This document shows positions 24,419 through 33,318 of a stretch of 40,516 nucleotides of DNA, in pieces (position 1 is the stretch's first letter; each line of letters begins with the position of its first letter). The stretch spans positions 1 through 40,516 of the forward strand of contig NZ_CAKZKO010000158.1 in assembly GCF_937123705.1 (NCBI RefSeq). The letters are read 5' to 3'. The notes under the pieces are model-generated. The model was not told the origin of the DNA. It ran no database searches and saw only the letters and a program-made list of their open reading frames with translations. The stretch comes from an uncultured Paraglaciecola sp. (lineage in GTDB: Bacteria; Pseudomonadota; Gammaproteobacteria; Enterobacterales; Alteromonadaceae). A program made the translations under genes and the position numbers.

Positions 24419-25113
24419 TGGGTCTTTCAGATGCCGATATCGCTACCATTTATTTAACGCTACAACTTGCCACTACAGTGACATTATTGTTGCTTCTTTT
24501 CGCCACGCCTGTTGCTTGGTGGTTAGCGAAAACTCACTCTTGGCTTAAAGGGCCGATCAGTGCCATTGTGGCATTGCCTTTAGTGCTGCCGCCTACTGTG
24601 TTGGGGTTTTATTTACTAGTAGCTATGGGGCCAAATGGCGCCATTGGTCAGTTTACTCAGGCGCTCGGACTCGGCACTTTACCTTTTACGTTTTGGGGCT
24701 TAGTTGTAGCCTCTATGCTGTATTCGTTACCTTTTGTGGTGCAACCGATTCAAAATGCCATCGAAGCTATAGGTCATAGGCCCTTGGAAGTGGCAGCTAC
24801 CTTAGGAGCAGGGCCTATGGACCGATTTTTTACCGTGGTATTGCCTTTAGCTAAACCGGGTTTTATCACCGCCAGCGTTCTGGGTTTTGCGCATACAGTC
24901 GGGGAGTTTGGCATTGTTTTGATGATTGGTGGCAGTATTCCCGATGAAACACGGGTGGTATCGGTACAGATCTATGATCATGTCGAGGCATTAGAATATG
25001 GCCAAGCCCATGGGTTATCTGGGCTTATGATAGCATTTTCATTTGGAGTGTTACTGATGCTATATACTGTTCAGCGCAAGCGAAAAGCCTTAGGTGTGCT
25101 ATATGGCGGATAA
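24418..25113 (+). CDS. modB: Molybdate ABC transporter permease
   Basis: The 231-residue inner-membrane protein has five or six TM helices and the ABC permease coupling loop EVAATLGAGPMDRFFTVVLPLAKPG (EAA motif). It also shows ALPLVLPPTVLGFYLL and HTVGEFGIVLMIGGSIP, typical of ModB. It forms the dimeric channel for molybdate. It overlaps modA by one base at the start and modC by 11 bp at the end, so the three are translationally coupled. Confidence 0.96.
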   Translation: MGLSDADIATIYLTLQLATTVTLLLLLFATPVAWWLAKTHSWLKGPISAIVALPLVLPPTVLGFYLLVAMGPNGAIGQFTQALGLGTLPFTFWGLVVASMLYSLPFVVQPIQNAIEAIGHRPLEVAATLGAGPMDRFFTVVLPLAKPGFITASVLGFAHTVGEFGIVLMIGGSIPDETRVVSVQIYDHVEALEYGQAHGLSGLMIAFSFGVLLMLYTVQRKRKALGVLYGG

Positions 25114-26233
25114 GGTTGGAAAGTCAGCCAATTGCGACTCACCTGCAAATGGCATTCAATTACAGTTTCAATTGAATTATAAGGGGGCGACAAGCAGGTC
25201 CTTTGTACTGGATATTGATATCGCCATACCTGGCCAAGGGATCACCGCGATTTTTGGCGGTTCAGGCTCGGGTAAAACGTCACTGTTACGCTGTATTGCT
25301 GGGCTCGAACAAAGCGCAGTTGGCTGTGTAAGGGTGAATGGCGATATTTGGCAAAACGGCACAACTTTTATACCTACATATCAACGTAGTCTTGGCTACG
25401 TGTTTCAAGAGGCCAGTCTATTTGAACATTTAAACGCCAAAGATAATTTATTGTATGCCGTTAAACGTAGCAACTGTGTTGGGGATCCTGATTTATTCGC
25501 TCAGGTGGTTCAGGTGATGGGTATTGAAAATGTATTAATACAGTTTCCGGAACAGTTATCTGGTGGCGAAAGGCAACGGGTGGCGATTGCCAGAGCTATA
25601 TTAAGCCAACCTAAATTACTATTGATGGATGAGCCACTGGCGTCTCTAGATCCTGCACGTAAGTTAGAGATTTTGCCGTACTTAGAAAAACTACGTAGCA
25701 GTTTTAATATCCCTATTGTGTATGTGACGCATAGCGTCGATGAAATAGTTCGCTTGGCTGAGCATGTGGTGATTTTGCAACAAGGACGGGTGCTTGCACA
25801 AGGCGGGGTCACGGAACTGTTTTCTGATGCCGAGCTGCCTTTAGGAGGGAGTCATGAAATAGGAGCGGTGCTAGATTGCAAGCTAGTGGCCACCGATAAC
25901 CAATGGCATTTAATGAAAATGGCTTTTGACGGAGGTGAGCTGTGGTTACCTTATGTTGAACGTGAACAAGCGAGTCGCCAAAGAGTGAGAGTGCTGGCAA
26001 GTGATGTAAGCTTAACGCTATCTCCCCATACCGACAGCAGCATTCTTAATGTTTTATCTGGCACAATTACTAATATAATCCATGATCAAGATCCCGCTAT
26101 GTCAATAGTTCGCTTAAAAGTGGGGGAGTGTTATTTGCTGGCGCGTTTGACTCAAAAGTCTCTGAAAAACATGGCGCTGGAAACGAATAATACAGTATGG
26201 ATTCAGATTAAGTCTGCGGCTATAGTGCGATAG
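25103..26233 (+). CDS. modC: Molybdate ABC transporter ATP-binding protein
   Basis: The 376-residue protein has Walker A GGSGSGKTS, a Q-loop region GYVFQEASLFEHL, the ABC signature LSGGERQRVAIARA, Walker B LLLMDEPLASLD and H-loop VYVTHS. A C-terminal Mop/TOBE domain (about 310-376, LSGTITNIIHDQDPAMSIVRLKVG) binds molybdate and is typical of ModC. The ATG at 25103 has TTAGGTG about 8 nt upstream and is preferred to the GTG three codons earlier. No modE gene is in the window. A strong terminator follows. Confidence 0.96.
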   Translation: MADKVGKSANCDSPANGIQLQFQLNYKGATSRSFVLDIDIAIPGQGITAIFGGSGSGKTSLLRCIAGLEQSAVGCVRVNGDIWQNGTTFIPTYQRSLGYVFQEASLFEHLNAKDNLLYAVKRSNCVGDPDLFAQVVQVMGIENVLIQFPEQLSGGERQRVAIARAILSQPKLLLMDEPLASLDPARKLEILPYLEKLRSSFNIPIVYVTHSVDEIVRLAEHVVILQQGRVLAQGGVTELFSDAELPLGGSHEIGAVLDCKLVATDNQWHLMKMAFDGGELWLPYVEREQASRQRVRVLASDVSLTLSPHTDSSILNVLSGTITNIIHDQDPAMSIVRLKVGECYLLARLTQKSLKNMALETNNTVWIQIKSAAIVR

Positions 26234-26252
26234 CCAAAAAGTCCTATATAAA

Positions 26253-26278
26253 AAAACGGCCTCAAAAGAGGCCGTTTT
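26253..26278. terminator. Bidirectional intrinsic terminator between modC and the DUF3718 gene
   Basis: AAAACGGCCTC and GAGGCCGTTTT form a perfect 11-bp stem with an AAAA loop. On the plus strand it ends in TTTTCC, and on the minus strand it ends in a run of six T. It lies 19 bp after modC and about 90 bp after the end of the converging minus-strand gene, so it can serve both. Confidence 0.92.
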
Positions 26279-26371
26279 CCTAGGGTATGCAACTTACTGT
26301 TTAACCAGAAACTGCTTACCTTCCATGTTGAACATTTAGCTCATTCATGAACAATTTTTGAAGCTATAAGC

Positions 26372-26767
26372 TTAAATTCGGTCGTTAAGTGCAGCCACAA
26401 TAGGTGATGCATCTAAGCCATTCTCTGACGCCCAAGCCAAAACAGTTTTGCCGTCTTTCTCTGGTGCTTTTAAGTCGCCTTTAGGCATTTTCTTAACCAT
26501 CAAAGTACCGGTTTTTTCTGCATTGTTAAGCATAGCGGTACGGATAAGGCTGTTGCCACCACAAGACACACCTGTGTAGTAATCTTTCAACTTTAAGCTG
26601 TAATCTGATTGAACACGTTTCATTTTTTTACGTAGTTCACCTTTGTCATCTGCTTTTACAATAGTACAGATGTTTTGTAATGCTTCGCTTACATCGGCTT
26701 GTGCGTTGCCAGCAAAGATTAAAGAAGCGGTTGCGATTGCGATTGAAGTTTTAACTATTTTCAACAT
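26372..26767 (-). CDS. DUF3718 family secreted protein
   Basis: The 131-residue protein has a signal peptide ending in NAQA before D26. The mature part has LQNICTIVKADDKGELRKKMK, YSLKLKDYYTGVSCGGNSLIRTAM and GTLMVKKMPKGDL, matching the DUF3718 pattern known from Alteromonadales and relatives. Two cysteines could form a disulfide in the periplasm. Function unknown. It is monocistronic: a strong terminator follows, and no other minus-strand gene is close upstream. Confidence 0.88.
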   Translation of the reverse strand: MLKIVKTSIAIATASLIFAGNAQADVSEALQNICTIVKADDKGELRKKMKRVQSDYSLKLKDYYTGVSCGGNSLIRTAMLNNAEKTGTLMVKKMPKGDLKAPEKDGKTVLAWASENGLDASPIVAALNDRI

Positions 26768-26899
26768 GGTTAAGTTCCTCGGTGTTTTAGTAAATGTGCA
26801 ACTGTTGTTGCGTTAAGTGAGGCCATTAAATAGTATTTTTTTCGGTTGGAAAATCTACAAAGCGATACTTAGGTATGAGGTTTCATAACTCAATTCAGC

Positions 26900-26929
26900 T
26901 TTAAAGCCTGTGCTTTAGCAGGCCTTAAA
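26900..26929 (-). terminator. Hairpin downstream of the M61 peptidase gene, possible terminator
   Basis: GCCTG and CAGGC form a 5-bp core stem around an 8-nt loop, extended by TTTAA/TTAAA across one mismatch. It lies about 45 bp beyond the M61 stop. The T run on the minus-strand side is weak, so this is only a possible terminator. Confidence 0.4.
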
Positions 26930-26972
26930 AATATGAAAGATAACCCCGTACCCTAGGTGTTGAGTTTCGTAT

Positions 26973-28769
26973 TTACGCTAACCAAGCGTTACACAGTGTT
27001 TGGTCTATGACCTCTAAGGCAATGGTGTCATTGGGTGCCGCTTTGGCTGTGAAGTTAAGCTCCTTGAGCTTTTTGTCTCGAATAATGCTAACTAAAACGG
27101 ATTGCCCAATCGAAAGGTAGTTGAGGTGCGAGCTTAAGTTGTCTTTACTGACAATCCACTTATTCAAAGCGATCAATATATCGCCCACTTGTAAGCCGGC
27201 AATATATGCAGCACTTTGTTCAGTCACTTGGGTGATTTGTACGCCTGTTTCCCGCGCTTTTACTTGTGCACCCAGTTCAATTTTTAGTGGTGCAACTGGC
27301 ATCAAGCCGCCTTTGTCTTCAATACTTTCCCGGGCAGAAAAGTGACATTTAACGCCAAATTTCTCTAGTAGTGCGTAAAAAGGTAATTCTTCGGTTGAAT
27401 ATAGTGCAGATTGGAAAAAATCAGTTAAGTCTATGGCGAACTCGTTGCTGATAATATGTTGAATGACGTCTGTTGGGGTAGGAATATTTAACTTTCCGTG
27501 ATGTTTCCACAAATGTCGCATTAGATCGTCTAGGCAAAATTTTTCTTTGCTATGATGTTTTAGGGTTAAATCCAAACACATAGCCAAAACCGCCCCTTTG
27601 TTGTAGTAGCTGACTATATTATTGATGGCGCTTTCATCTTGTTTATAAAACTTGGTCCATGCATCAAAACTAGAGGCTGTTATGGACTGTTTGAAGCGCC
27701 CTTTGTTGCGGAACAGCCTAGTGAGGTTTTGGCCTACCACTTTTAAATATTCTGACTGAGTAATGAGTCCACTTCGAAGTAAACTAAAGTCGTCGTAGTA
27801 GCTAGTAAAGCCTTCATAAATCCATAACTGCTCCGTATACCGTTCTTGGTCTAATGCAGCGCCAAATAATTCTTGAGGTTTGATCCTTTTTACATGCCAA
27901 GTATGGAAAAACTCATGGCTACACAAACTTAGAAATACTCGATAACCCTCTGTCATTTGCGCGGCTTCGGATAAAGATGGTAAATCTCTTCGACTGTACA
28001 TTAGTGCGGTTGAGCTTATATGTTCTAGCCCACCAAACGCGTTGTCTGTTAATAAGGTGATAAATTGGTAACGGTTAATCGGAGGTATATCGTTAAAGAA
28101 TTCAATGTGGTGCTGGCAGACTTTAGTTAAGTCTGTGGTGATGCGTTTGACGTCCGCTTGATGCCCGCCTGCGAGTATCAATTCGAAGTCAACGCCAGAA
28201 GCTGAGAAAGGTAATATATCAAATTCACCCAGTAACACTGGATGATCAATTAGCGCGTCGTAGTTCTCGGCGTAAAACTCTCCAAATGTATGTGTTGCTT
28301 GCATTTTGGTTGGCATAGTGGTGGCAACCTTCCAATGGGATAATTCTGCTTGAGCGGGTTTTTCCAAGGTTAAGCTGCACGGTTGATCGGTTTGCCCAAC
28401 CACCGCCAAAAACATATTCGTACCATTAAAAAATGCTATTTCGTCATTGATATAGGCCCCTCTTACCGATAGGTCAAACGCATAGACTTGATAGCGAATA
28501 GTCAATGCAGAATCACTTGCTTGAACTTGCCAGCTTTGTTTGTCGAGCTTTTGCAGTGATAGCTCAGTCTCGTTGGCGTCTTTTGCGCTTATAGTAACGA
28601 TGTTTCTGGCAAAATCACGGATCATATAACTACCTGGGATCCATGCTGGCAAGGTTAGGATTTGGCCGCTTTTGTCTGGCTCTTTAATATGCAACGTGAC
28701 ATCAAACAGATGTCCAGCAATAGATGAAACACTAACTTGATAGTGAATTGTGGCCGTTTTTGAAAGCAT
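26973..28769 (-). CDS. M61 family metallopeptidase with PDZ domain
   Basis: The 598-residue protein has an N-terminal beta-rich domain (about 1-170, with LPAWIPGSYMIRDFARNI), a thermolysin-like catalytic domain with the zinc motif HEFFH at 285-289 inside SHEFFHTWHVKRIKPQ, a downstream zinc-ligand region WIYEGFTSYYDD, and a C-terminal PDZ domain (about 500-580, VTEQSAAYIAGLQVGDILIALN). This is the glycyl-aminopeptidase-like M61 family. No signal peptide is evident, so a cytoplasmic role in peptide breakdown is likely. It is alone on its strand, facing a PilZ gene across a divergent promoter region. Confidence 0.93.
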   Translation of the reverse strand: MLSKTATIHYQVSVSSIAGHLFDVTLHIKEPDKSGQILTLPAWIPGSYMIRDFARNIVTISAKDANETELSLQKLDKQSWQVQASDSALTIRYQVYAFDLSVRGAYINDEIAFFNGTNMFLAVVGQTDQPCSLTLEKPAQAELSHWKVATTMPTKMQATHTFGEFYAENYDALIDHPVLLGEFDILPFSASGVDFELILAGGHQADVKRITTDLTKVCQHHIEFFNDIPPINRYQFITLLTDNAFGGLEHISSTALMYSRRDLPSLSEAAQMTEGYRVFLSLCSHEFFHTWHVKRIKPQELFGAALDQERYTEQLWIYEGFTSYYDDFSLLRSGLITQSEYLKVVGQNLTRLFRNKGRFKQSITASSFDAWTKFYKQDESAINNIVSYYNKGAVLAMCLDLTLKHHSKEKFCLDDLMRHLWKHHGKLNIPTPTDVIQHIISNEFAIDLTDFFQSALYSTEELPFYALLEKFGVKCHFSARESIEDKGGLMPVAPLKIELGAQVKARETGVQITQVTEQSAAYIAGLQVGDILIALNKWIVSKDNLSSHLNYLSIGQSVLVSIIRDKKLKELNFTAKAAPNDTIALEVIDQTLCNAWLA

Positions 28770-28926
28770 GGTGAGTCTCTATATGGTAAAAATGTTATTA
28801 TTTTTATGTAGTTAGGTGATAATTATACTGCATTATCTTGTTGTTTCTTTAAACTTTATTTAACATCAGTTTAAGGATAAAGAAATCTGTGACGACAATA
28901 GATATTTTTAAGGAATATATAATCCA

Positions 28927-29613
28927 ATGGCTATTTTGCAAGAGAAAGTAGGCTTGTCTAATGAAGAATTAAGGAAAATTCGTTCGACACGTCCAGGAAG
29001 TCCTGTTGATTTACAATTAACTGTTGGATCGGAAACTAAAAGGGTCAGAACAGAGTTCATAGGCATGGATAGTAACCGGTGTGTAATTTTTCGATATCCT
29101 GATGAAGAAAAGTGGGGAGCCCTAAGTGAAGGTGTTGCCGAAGGCAACTCTGTTATTGCTCGATACATATTAGAGGACGAAACCGGTGAAATAATTGCCT
29201 TTAAAGTACAGGTTATTTTAGTGGTCACTCATCCAAGCCACATCATTTTTACAAGCTTTCCTACGGCAATCCAAAGCCATGATTTACGAGCGGAAACTAG
29301 AGCTCAAACTCGTATTGCTACGAATATTGTCGACGCCGGTAATAACTCGACTATCTGCGATTCTGTTGTATTAGACATTTCTACTAATGGCTGTCGGATG
29401 AGTATTGATAAAAGAGCAAGAGGTACAAGGCCTAAACTCAGGCAAGTAGTAAATATGTATTTTGCCGCCTCTAAAGATAAGATGACTTATCTAACAGGCA
29501 CTATTATGAACAGCAAGTCTGATGAAGTTAATTTGTATTATGGGGTGAAGTTTGAAACACCCGAAGAAGAAGTTAATCAACTGCTGCAGGATTTACTGTT
29601 AGTCAGTGCCTAA
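28927..29613 (+). CDS. PilZ domain protein (YcgR-like c-di-GMP receptor)
   Basis: The 228-residue protein has an N-terminal YcgR-type beta domain (about 1-110) and a C-terminal PilZ domain with both c-di-GMP motifs: RxxxR in RAETRAQTRIATN and DxSxxG in VLDISTNGCRM. It should bind c-di-GMP and adjust motility or surface behaviour. No flagellar gene is adjacent. The start has AAGGA about 12 nt upstream, slightly long. Together with the intact GGDEF-EAL protein near 3.4-5.9 kb it shows active c-di-GMP signalling. Confidence 0.9.
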   Translation: MAILQEKVGLSNEELRKIRSTRPGSPVDLQLTVGSETKRVRTEFIGMDSNRCVIFRYPDEEKWGALSEGVAEGNSVIARYILEDETGEIIAFKVQVILVVTHPSHIIFTSFPTAIQSHDLRAETRAQTRIATNIVDAGNNSTICDSVVLDISTNGCRMSIDKRARGTRPKLRQVVNMYFAASKDKMTYLTGTIMNSKSDEVNLYYGVKFETPEEEVNQLLQDLLLVSA

Positions 29614-29701
29614 AGGTTGAATTGATTAACCCTTAGGTTTTAATTGCCGCAGGGCGATGAAATTGTTAAATTGGCGTTAATAAAATACTAATGAGGTTTA
29701 C

Positions 29702-30163
29702 ATGCGCCAAATAGAGTTCTTGATTAATGAATACGGTGAAAGTCATAAAAACAGAACCAATATTCTTATCCATGCAATTGCAGTTCCTGCAATTTATTTT
29801 GTCACCCTCGCACTTGTTTGGGCCATTCCTACTCCCGCGTTTTTAGATTATTTCCATGTTACTTGGGCCCATGTGCTGGTTATTCCAACTTTATATTATT
29901 ACTTTCGTTTGTCAGGTCCTATAGGCGCAGCTATGACACTGCTTTCAATTATTTCATTTTTTGGAATTAAGCTATTGATAGCGTTAGATATATCCGTTTG
30001 GAAATTCAGTGTGGTGTTATTTATTGTAATGTGGATTTTGCAATTTGTAGGGCATCATATCGAAGGCAAAAAACCTAGTTTCCTAAAAGATCTGCAGTTT
30101 CTACTGGTGGGCCCAGCTTGGTGGTGGGTACATTGGTTAAAGCGCTTAAACATCCAATATTAA
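29702..30163 (+). CDS. Mpo1-like (DUF962) membrane protein
   Basis: The 153-residue protein has the DUF962 signatures FLINEYGESHKNRTNILIHAIAVPAIYF near the N-terminus and LQFVGHHIEGKKPSFLKDLQFLLVGPAWW near the C-terminus, with about four TM helices. The conserved His residues match those of yeast Mpo1, a dioxygenase of 2-hydroxy fatty acids; activity in the bacterial protein is inferred only. GAGG lies about 6 nt before the ATG. A hairpin with six T follows. Confidence 0.9.
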   Translation: MRQIEFLINEYGESHKNRTNILIHAIAVPAIYFVTLALVWAIPTPAFLDYFHVTWAHVLVIPTLYYYFRLSGPIGAAMTLLSIISFFGIKLLIALDISVWKFSVVLFIVMWILQFVGHHIEGKKPSFLKDLQFLLVGPAWWWVHWLKRLNIQY

Positions 30164-30214
30164 TAGTAAGAATTACATCCTACCTGAAAGTTGCGATAGA
30201 ACCCTCTAAATCTA

Positions 30215-30247
30215 AGACCAAGGTGGCGTTTCTTTGGTCTGTTTTTT
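30215..30247 (+). terminator. Intrinsic terminator or attenuator before the LytS-like gene
   Basis: AGACCAA (30215-30221) pairs with TTGGTCT (30234-30240) across a 12-nt loop, followed by G and six T. It lies about 50 bp after the stop of the Mpo1-like gene, as a terminator would. The next gene starts only 13 bp after the T run, which is unusually close. Confidence 0.6.
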
Positions 30248-30260
30248 GTATACTGGCGCC

Positions 30261-31388
30261 ATGTATAAGTGGATGAGAATAGTTGTGCCAAAATGGGAAA
30301 AATTAGTCGATAGTCGAGAGCGGTTGTTCTGGACTTTGCATACAGCGGGCTGGTGCGGCTTTGCCATAGTGTATTGGATTGGTTCATTTATGCACGAAAT
30401 GCGCAGTATTTGGTTGTTTGTCATCATACTTAATGCCTATGCGGGTTGGTTACTGACTATTCCTCTTCGATATATCTACCGTAAAGCGCTAACATTATCA
30501 CCATTAAAAATGTTGCTGTTGGTTGCGATAAGTCTGTATGTGATTGCGCTGCTTTGGGCCATGGTTAAAAATGTGAATCATTGGGAGATATACAAAAAAG
30601 GTTTTCGGCCAGATGAATGGTATTGGTATTTCAGGGGCACCATAAACTCACTCATTATGATTGGGTGCTGGACAGGCGCTTATTTTGGTGTGAAAAATTA
30701 CCAAATGTTGTTAAAGGAAAAACAAAACGTACTGAAAGCCTCTTCAATGGCCCATCAAGCCCATATTAAAATGCTGAGATATCAATTAAATCCCCATTTT
30801 CTGTTTAATACATTAAATGCCATTTCAACCCTTGTGCTGATGAAAGAAAACAAAACTGCCGAGGCTATGGTCAGTCGTTTAAGTGACTTTTTACGGTATT
30901 CCCTCGACAAAGATCCTATTCAGCGAATTCCACTTATCCAAGAGATCCAAGCCTTAGAGTTGTATCTTGAAATTGAGAAGGTTAGGTTTGAAGATCGCCT
31001 TACGGTGGTTTGGGATATAGAAGAAGAAACTAAAGATGCCTTAGTGCCTAGTTTGATTTTGCAGCCTATTATCGAAAATTCAATTAAGTTTGCCATTTCC
31101 AAAATGCAAGAAGGTGGGCAAATCAGTATTTCTGCCAAAACATTTGGTAGAGACTTAATGCTTAATGTAAGTGATAACGGCCCCGGCGCTGACATTAAAA
31201 ATGGGCAATTACCGATAAGTAAAGGTAGTGGAGTGGGGCTGCATAATATTCAGGAGCGATTGGCCGCTTTATATGTTAAAAACTATTCTTTTGTGATATC
31301 TCATAATTATCCTGCGGGGATTAAAATTAATATCCGCATTCCTTTCGAAAAAGGTGATGGCTCTAGTGACAACACAACCGAAAATTAA
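30261..31388 (+). CDS. LytS/AlgZ-type sensor histidine kinase
   Basis: The 375-residue protein has four TM helices in the N-terminal third (about 20-145), then the His_kinase (LytS/YehU) domain with MLRYQLNPHFLFNTLNAIS. His179 is the expected phosphorylation site. It is followed by the ATP-binding motifs IIENSIKFAI, DNGPGADI and GSGVGLHNIQERL. It should phosphorylate the LytTR regulator encoded next, whose start overlaps this gene's end. The ATG at 30261 has no clear Shine-Dalgarno and lies right behind a terminator. A TATACT hexamer at 30249-30254 could even give a leaderless transcript. A TTG nine codons upstream is unlikely because it lies inside the hairpin. Confidence 0.9.
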   Translation: MYKWMRIVVPKWEKLVDSRERLFWTLHTAGWCGFAIVYWIGSFMHEMRSIWLFVIILNAYAGWLLTIPLRYIYRKALTLSPLKMLLLVAISLYVIALLWAMVKNVNHWEIYKKGFRPDEWYWYFRGTINSLIMIGCWTGAYFGVKNYQMLLKEKQNVLKASSMAHQAHIKMLRYQLNPHFLFNTLNAISTLVLMKENKTAEAMVSRLSDFLRYSLDKDPIQRIPLIQEIQALELYLEIEKVRFEDRLTVVWDIEEETKDALVPSLILQPIIENSIKFAISKMQEGGQISISAKTFGRDLMLNVSDNGPGADIKNGQLPISKGSGVGLHNIQERLAALYVKNYSFVISHNYPAGIKINIRIPFEKGDGSSDNTTEN

Positions 31389-32196
31389 CACGCTAATTGT
31401 TGACGACGAACCTTTGGCCCGTAAAGGCTTAGCTTTGCGTTTAGCTGAATATGATAATATTAATATTGTAGGCGAATGTAAGAATGGCTTAGAAGCCGTT
31501 ACGCTTATTCCGCAGTTGCAACCTGACTTAGTTTTTCTTGATATTCAAATGCCAGGGCTTAATGGTTTTCAAGTGATTAATAAGTTACAAGAATTGCAAC
31601 AACCCATCCCTTTGATCGTGTTTGTTACCGCATTTGATTCTTATGCGATTAAAGCTTTTGACATACATGCCTTGGACTATGTTTTAAAGCCCGTAGATGA
31701 AAGGCGTTTGAAAGACGCGGTGGATAAAGTCTTTTTAACACTGGAACGCAAGCAACAGGACGGCAATAACTTAAAGCTTACTAGGTTGGTTGCTGACTTA
31801 ACAGGCGATGATTGTGAAGACATTTTACGAAAATTAGCCAGCGGTGAGCGGATTACTGCAAATCCGTTTCCAGATGTTTTAGCCATAAAAGATGGCTCAG
31901 AAGTGACCCGTGTAGCGGTCGATGATATCCAATGGATTGATGCCGCTGGTGATTATATGTGTGTTCACGCTATAGGGCAGACGCACATTATGCGCCGCAC
32001 TATGAAAGAGTTAGAAAAAGACTTAGATCCCAAAAAATTTGTTCGAGCTCATCGTTCGGCAATTGTAAACATTAAGTTCGTGCGAAAGATGGTCAGTCAT
32101 ATTAGTGGTGAGTATCACCTAATATTGGATAACGATACCGAACTAAAGGTTAGTCGCAGTCATAGAGACCGCGTTAAAGAAATGATTAAATTATAG
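31357..32196 (+). CDS. LytTR family response regulator
   Basis: The protein has about 280 residues. The receiver domain has VDDEPLARKGL near the N-terminus, the phospho-accepting Asp62 in LVFLDIQMPG, the conserved Thr in VTAFDSYAIKAFD and Lys in ALDYVLKPVDE. The C-terminal LytTR DNA-binding domain includes IQWIDAAGDYMCVHA, MKELEKDLDPKKFVRAHRSAIVN and LKVSRSHRDRVKEM. It overlaps the kinase gene by 32 bp, so the pair is coupled. The ATG is only 2 nt after AAGG; the GTG at 31366 has better spacing (11 nt) and is an alternative. Its end overlaps the end of convergent pfkA by 6 bp. Target genes are unknown. Confidence 0.93.
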   Translation: MALVTTQPKINTLIVDDEPLARKGLALRLAEYDNINIVGECKNGLEAVTLIPQLQPDLVFLDIQMPGLNGFQVINKLQELQQPIPLIVFVTAFDSYAIKAFDIHALDYVLKPVDERRLKDAVDKVFLTLERKQQDGNNLKLTRLVADLTGDDCEDILRKLASGERITANPFPDVLAIKDGSEVTRVAVDDIQWIDAAGDYMCVHAIGQTHIMRRTMKELEKDLDPKKFVRAHRSAIVNIKFVRKMVSHISGEYHLILDNDTELKVSRSHRDRVKEMIKL

Positions 32197-33177
32197 ATTT
32201 AACAACTGTCTTTGGACCTTGAGTAAGTATTTATCTAATGGTTTTTGTTGTTGCCAACTGACTTCAATTGGCAGGGTGACTAATTGATTATTGTGTTCAC
32301 CCACCATTACAGCATTATGCCCTTCAATGGCTTGTTCAACTGCATAAGCACCTAATTTTGCCGCTAAAATTCTGTCTTGACTCACAGGTGAGCCTCCACG
32401 TTGTACATGGCCTAAGATTACAGGGCGACATTCGATTTCAGTTTTTTCAGAGATCATGTTTGCCAGCGTTATTACACCGCCGGGTAATAAGTTTTCACTA
32501 GTCACGACTATATAGCTGGATAGACCTCGAACCCGATAAACGGCTTGCAAATGCTCGATTAAGTTGTCAACTTCTACTTCAATATCTCCGCAATCTTCAG
32601 GAACAATGACTCGGTCTGCAGCAGAAGCCACAGCTGCACTTAATGCAATAAATCCTGCATGTCGGCCCATTACCTCGATGAGAAATATGCGTTCAAAAGC
32701 ATCAGCGGTATCTCGAACCTTATCAATAGAGTCAAGGGCAGTTTCAATAGCCGTGTAATAGCCTATAGTGGCATCAGTGCCACTGATGTCATTATCAATA
32801 GTGCCGGGTAGTCCAATCACTTGTCCATTGTAGTATTTACTTAGATGATGAGCGCCACGAAAAGAGCCATTGCCACCAATGACAAACAAAGCATCAATGT
32901 CCAAATCCAGTAGGTTTTTGGCTGCGGCTCTACCATATTCTTCGGTATGAAAATCTACGCAACGTCCACTTTTTAATATGGTGCCGCCTCTTTGACCTAT
33001 ATTGTTTACATTAACTGGAGCCAACAGTTTGTACTCTTGTTCGATAAGGCCGTTGTAACCATGTTTGTATCCAATCACTTCAAGTCCATAATGCTCGGCT
33101 GTAAGCACTATGGCGCGAATACAGGCGTTCATTCCGGGAGCATCCCCCCCAGATGTTAAAATGGCAACTTTTTTCAT
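32191..33177 (-). CDS. pfkA: ATP-dependent 6-phosphofructokinase
   Basis: The 328-residue protein has the PfkA motifs GGDAPGMNACIR, GQRGGTILKSGRC, LPGTIDNDISGTD (catalytic Asp), VMGRHAG and GHVQRGGSPVSQDR. It phosphorylates fructose 6-phosphate to the 1,6-bisphosphate in glycolysis. Gly at the positions aligned to 104 and 124 of the E. coli enzyme points to ATP rather than pyrophosphate as donor. Odd point: the GGDGS motif reads GGNGS, so the residue aligned with Mg-binding Asp103 is Asn103. AAGGGAAAG lies just before the ATG. It overlaps the convergent LytTR gene by 6 bp and is divergent from an EamA transporter. Confidence 0.94.
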   Translation of the reverse strand: MKKVAILTSGGDAPGMNACIRAIVLTAEHYGLEVIGYKHGYNGLIEQEYKLLAPVNVNNIGQRGGTILKSGRCVDFHTEEYGRAAAKNLLDLDIDALFVIGGNGSFRGAHHLSKYYNGQVIGLPGTIDNDISGTDATIGYYTAIETALDSIDKVRDTADAFERIFLIEVMGRHAGFIALSAAVASAADRVIVPEDCGDIEVEVDNLIEHLQAVYRVRGLSSYIVVTSENLLPGGVITLANMISEKTEIECRPVILGHVQRGGSPVSQDRILAAKLGAYAVEQAIEGHNAVMVGEHNNQLVTLPIEVSWQQQKPLDKYLLKVQRQLLNL

Positions 33178-33318
33178 GACTTTCCCTTCAATGTGACTTG
33201 TACAAATTGGTTTAACCTAGGGTAGAATGCAACTCCTTTGTAAACAAGATTATTTGTATAAAAATTAGCGGGTTAGTGAAATTTTTTAACGGTAAATTAC
33301 GACTTATTTGGGAAAGCT

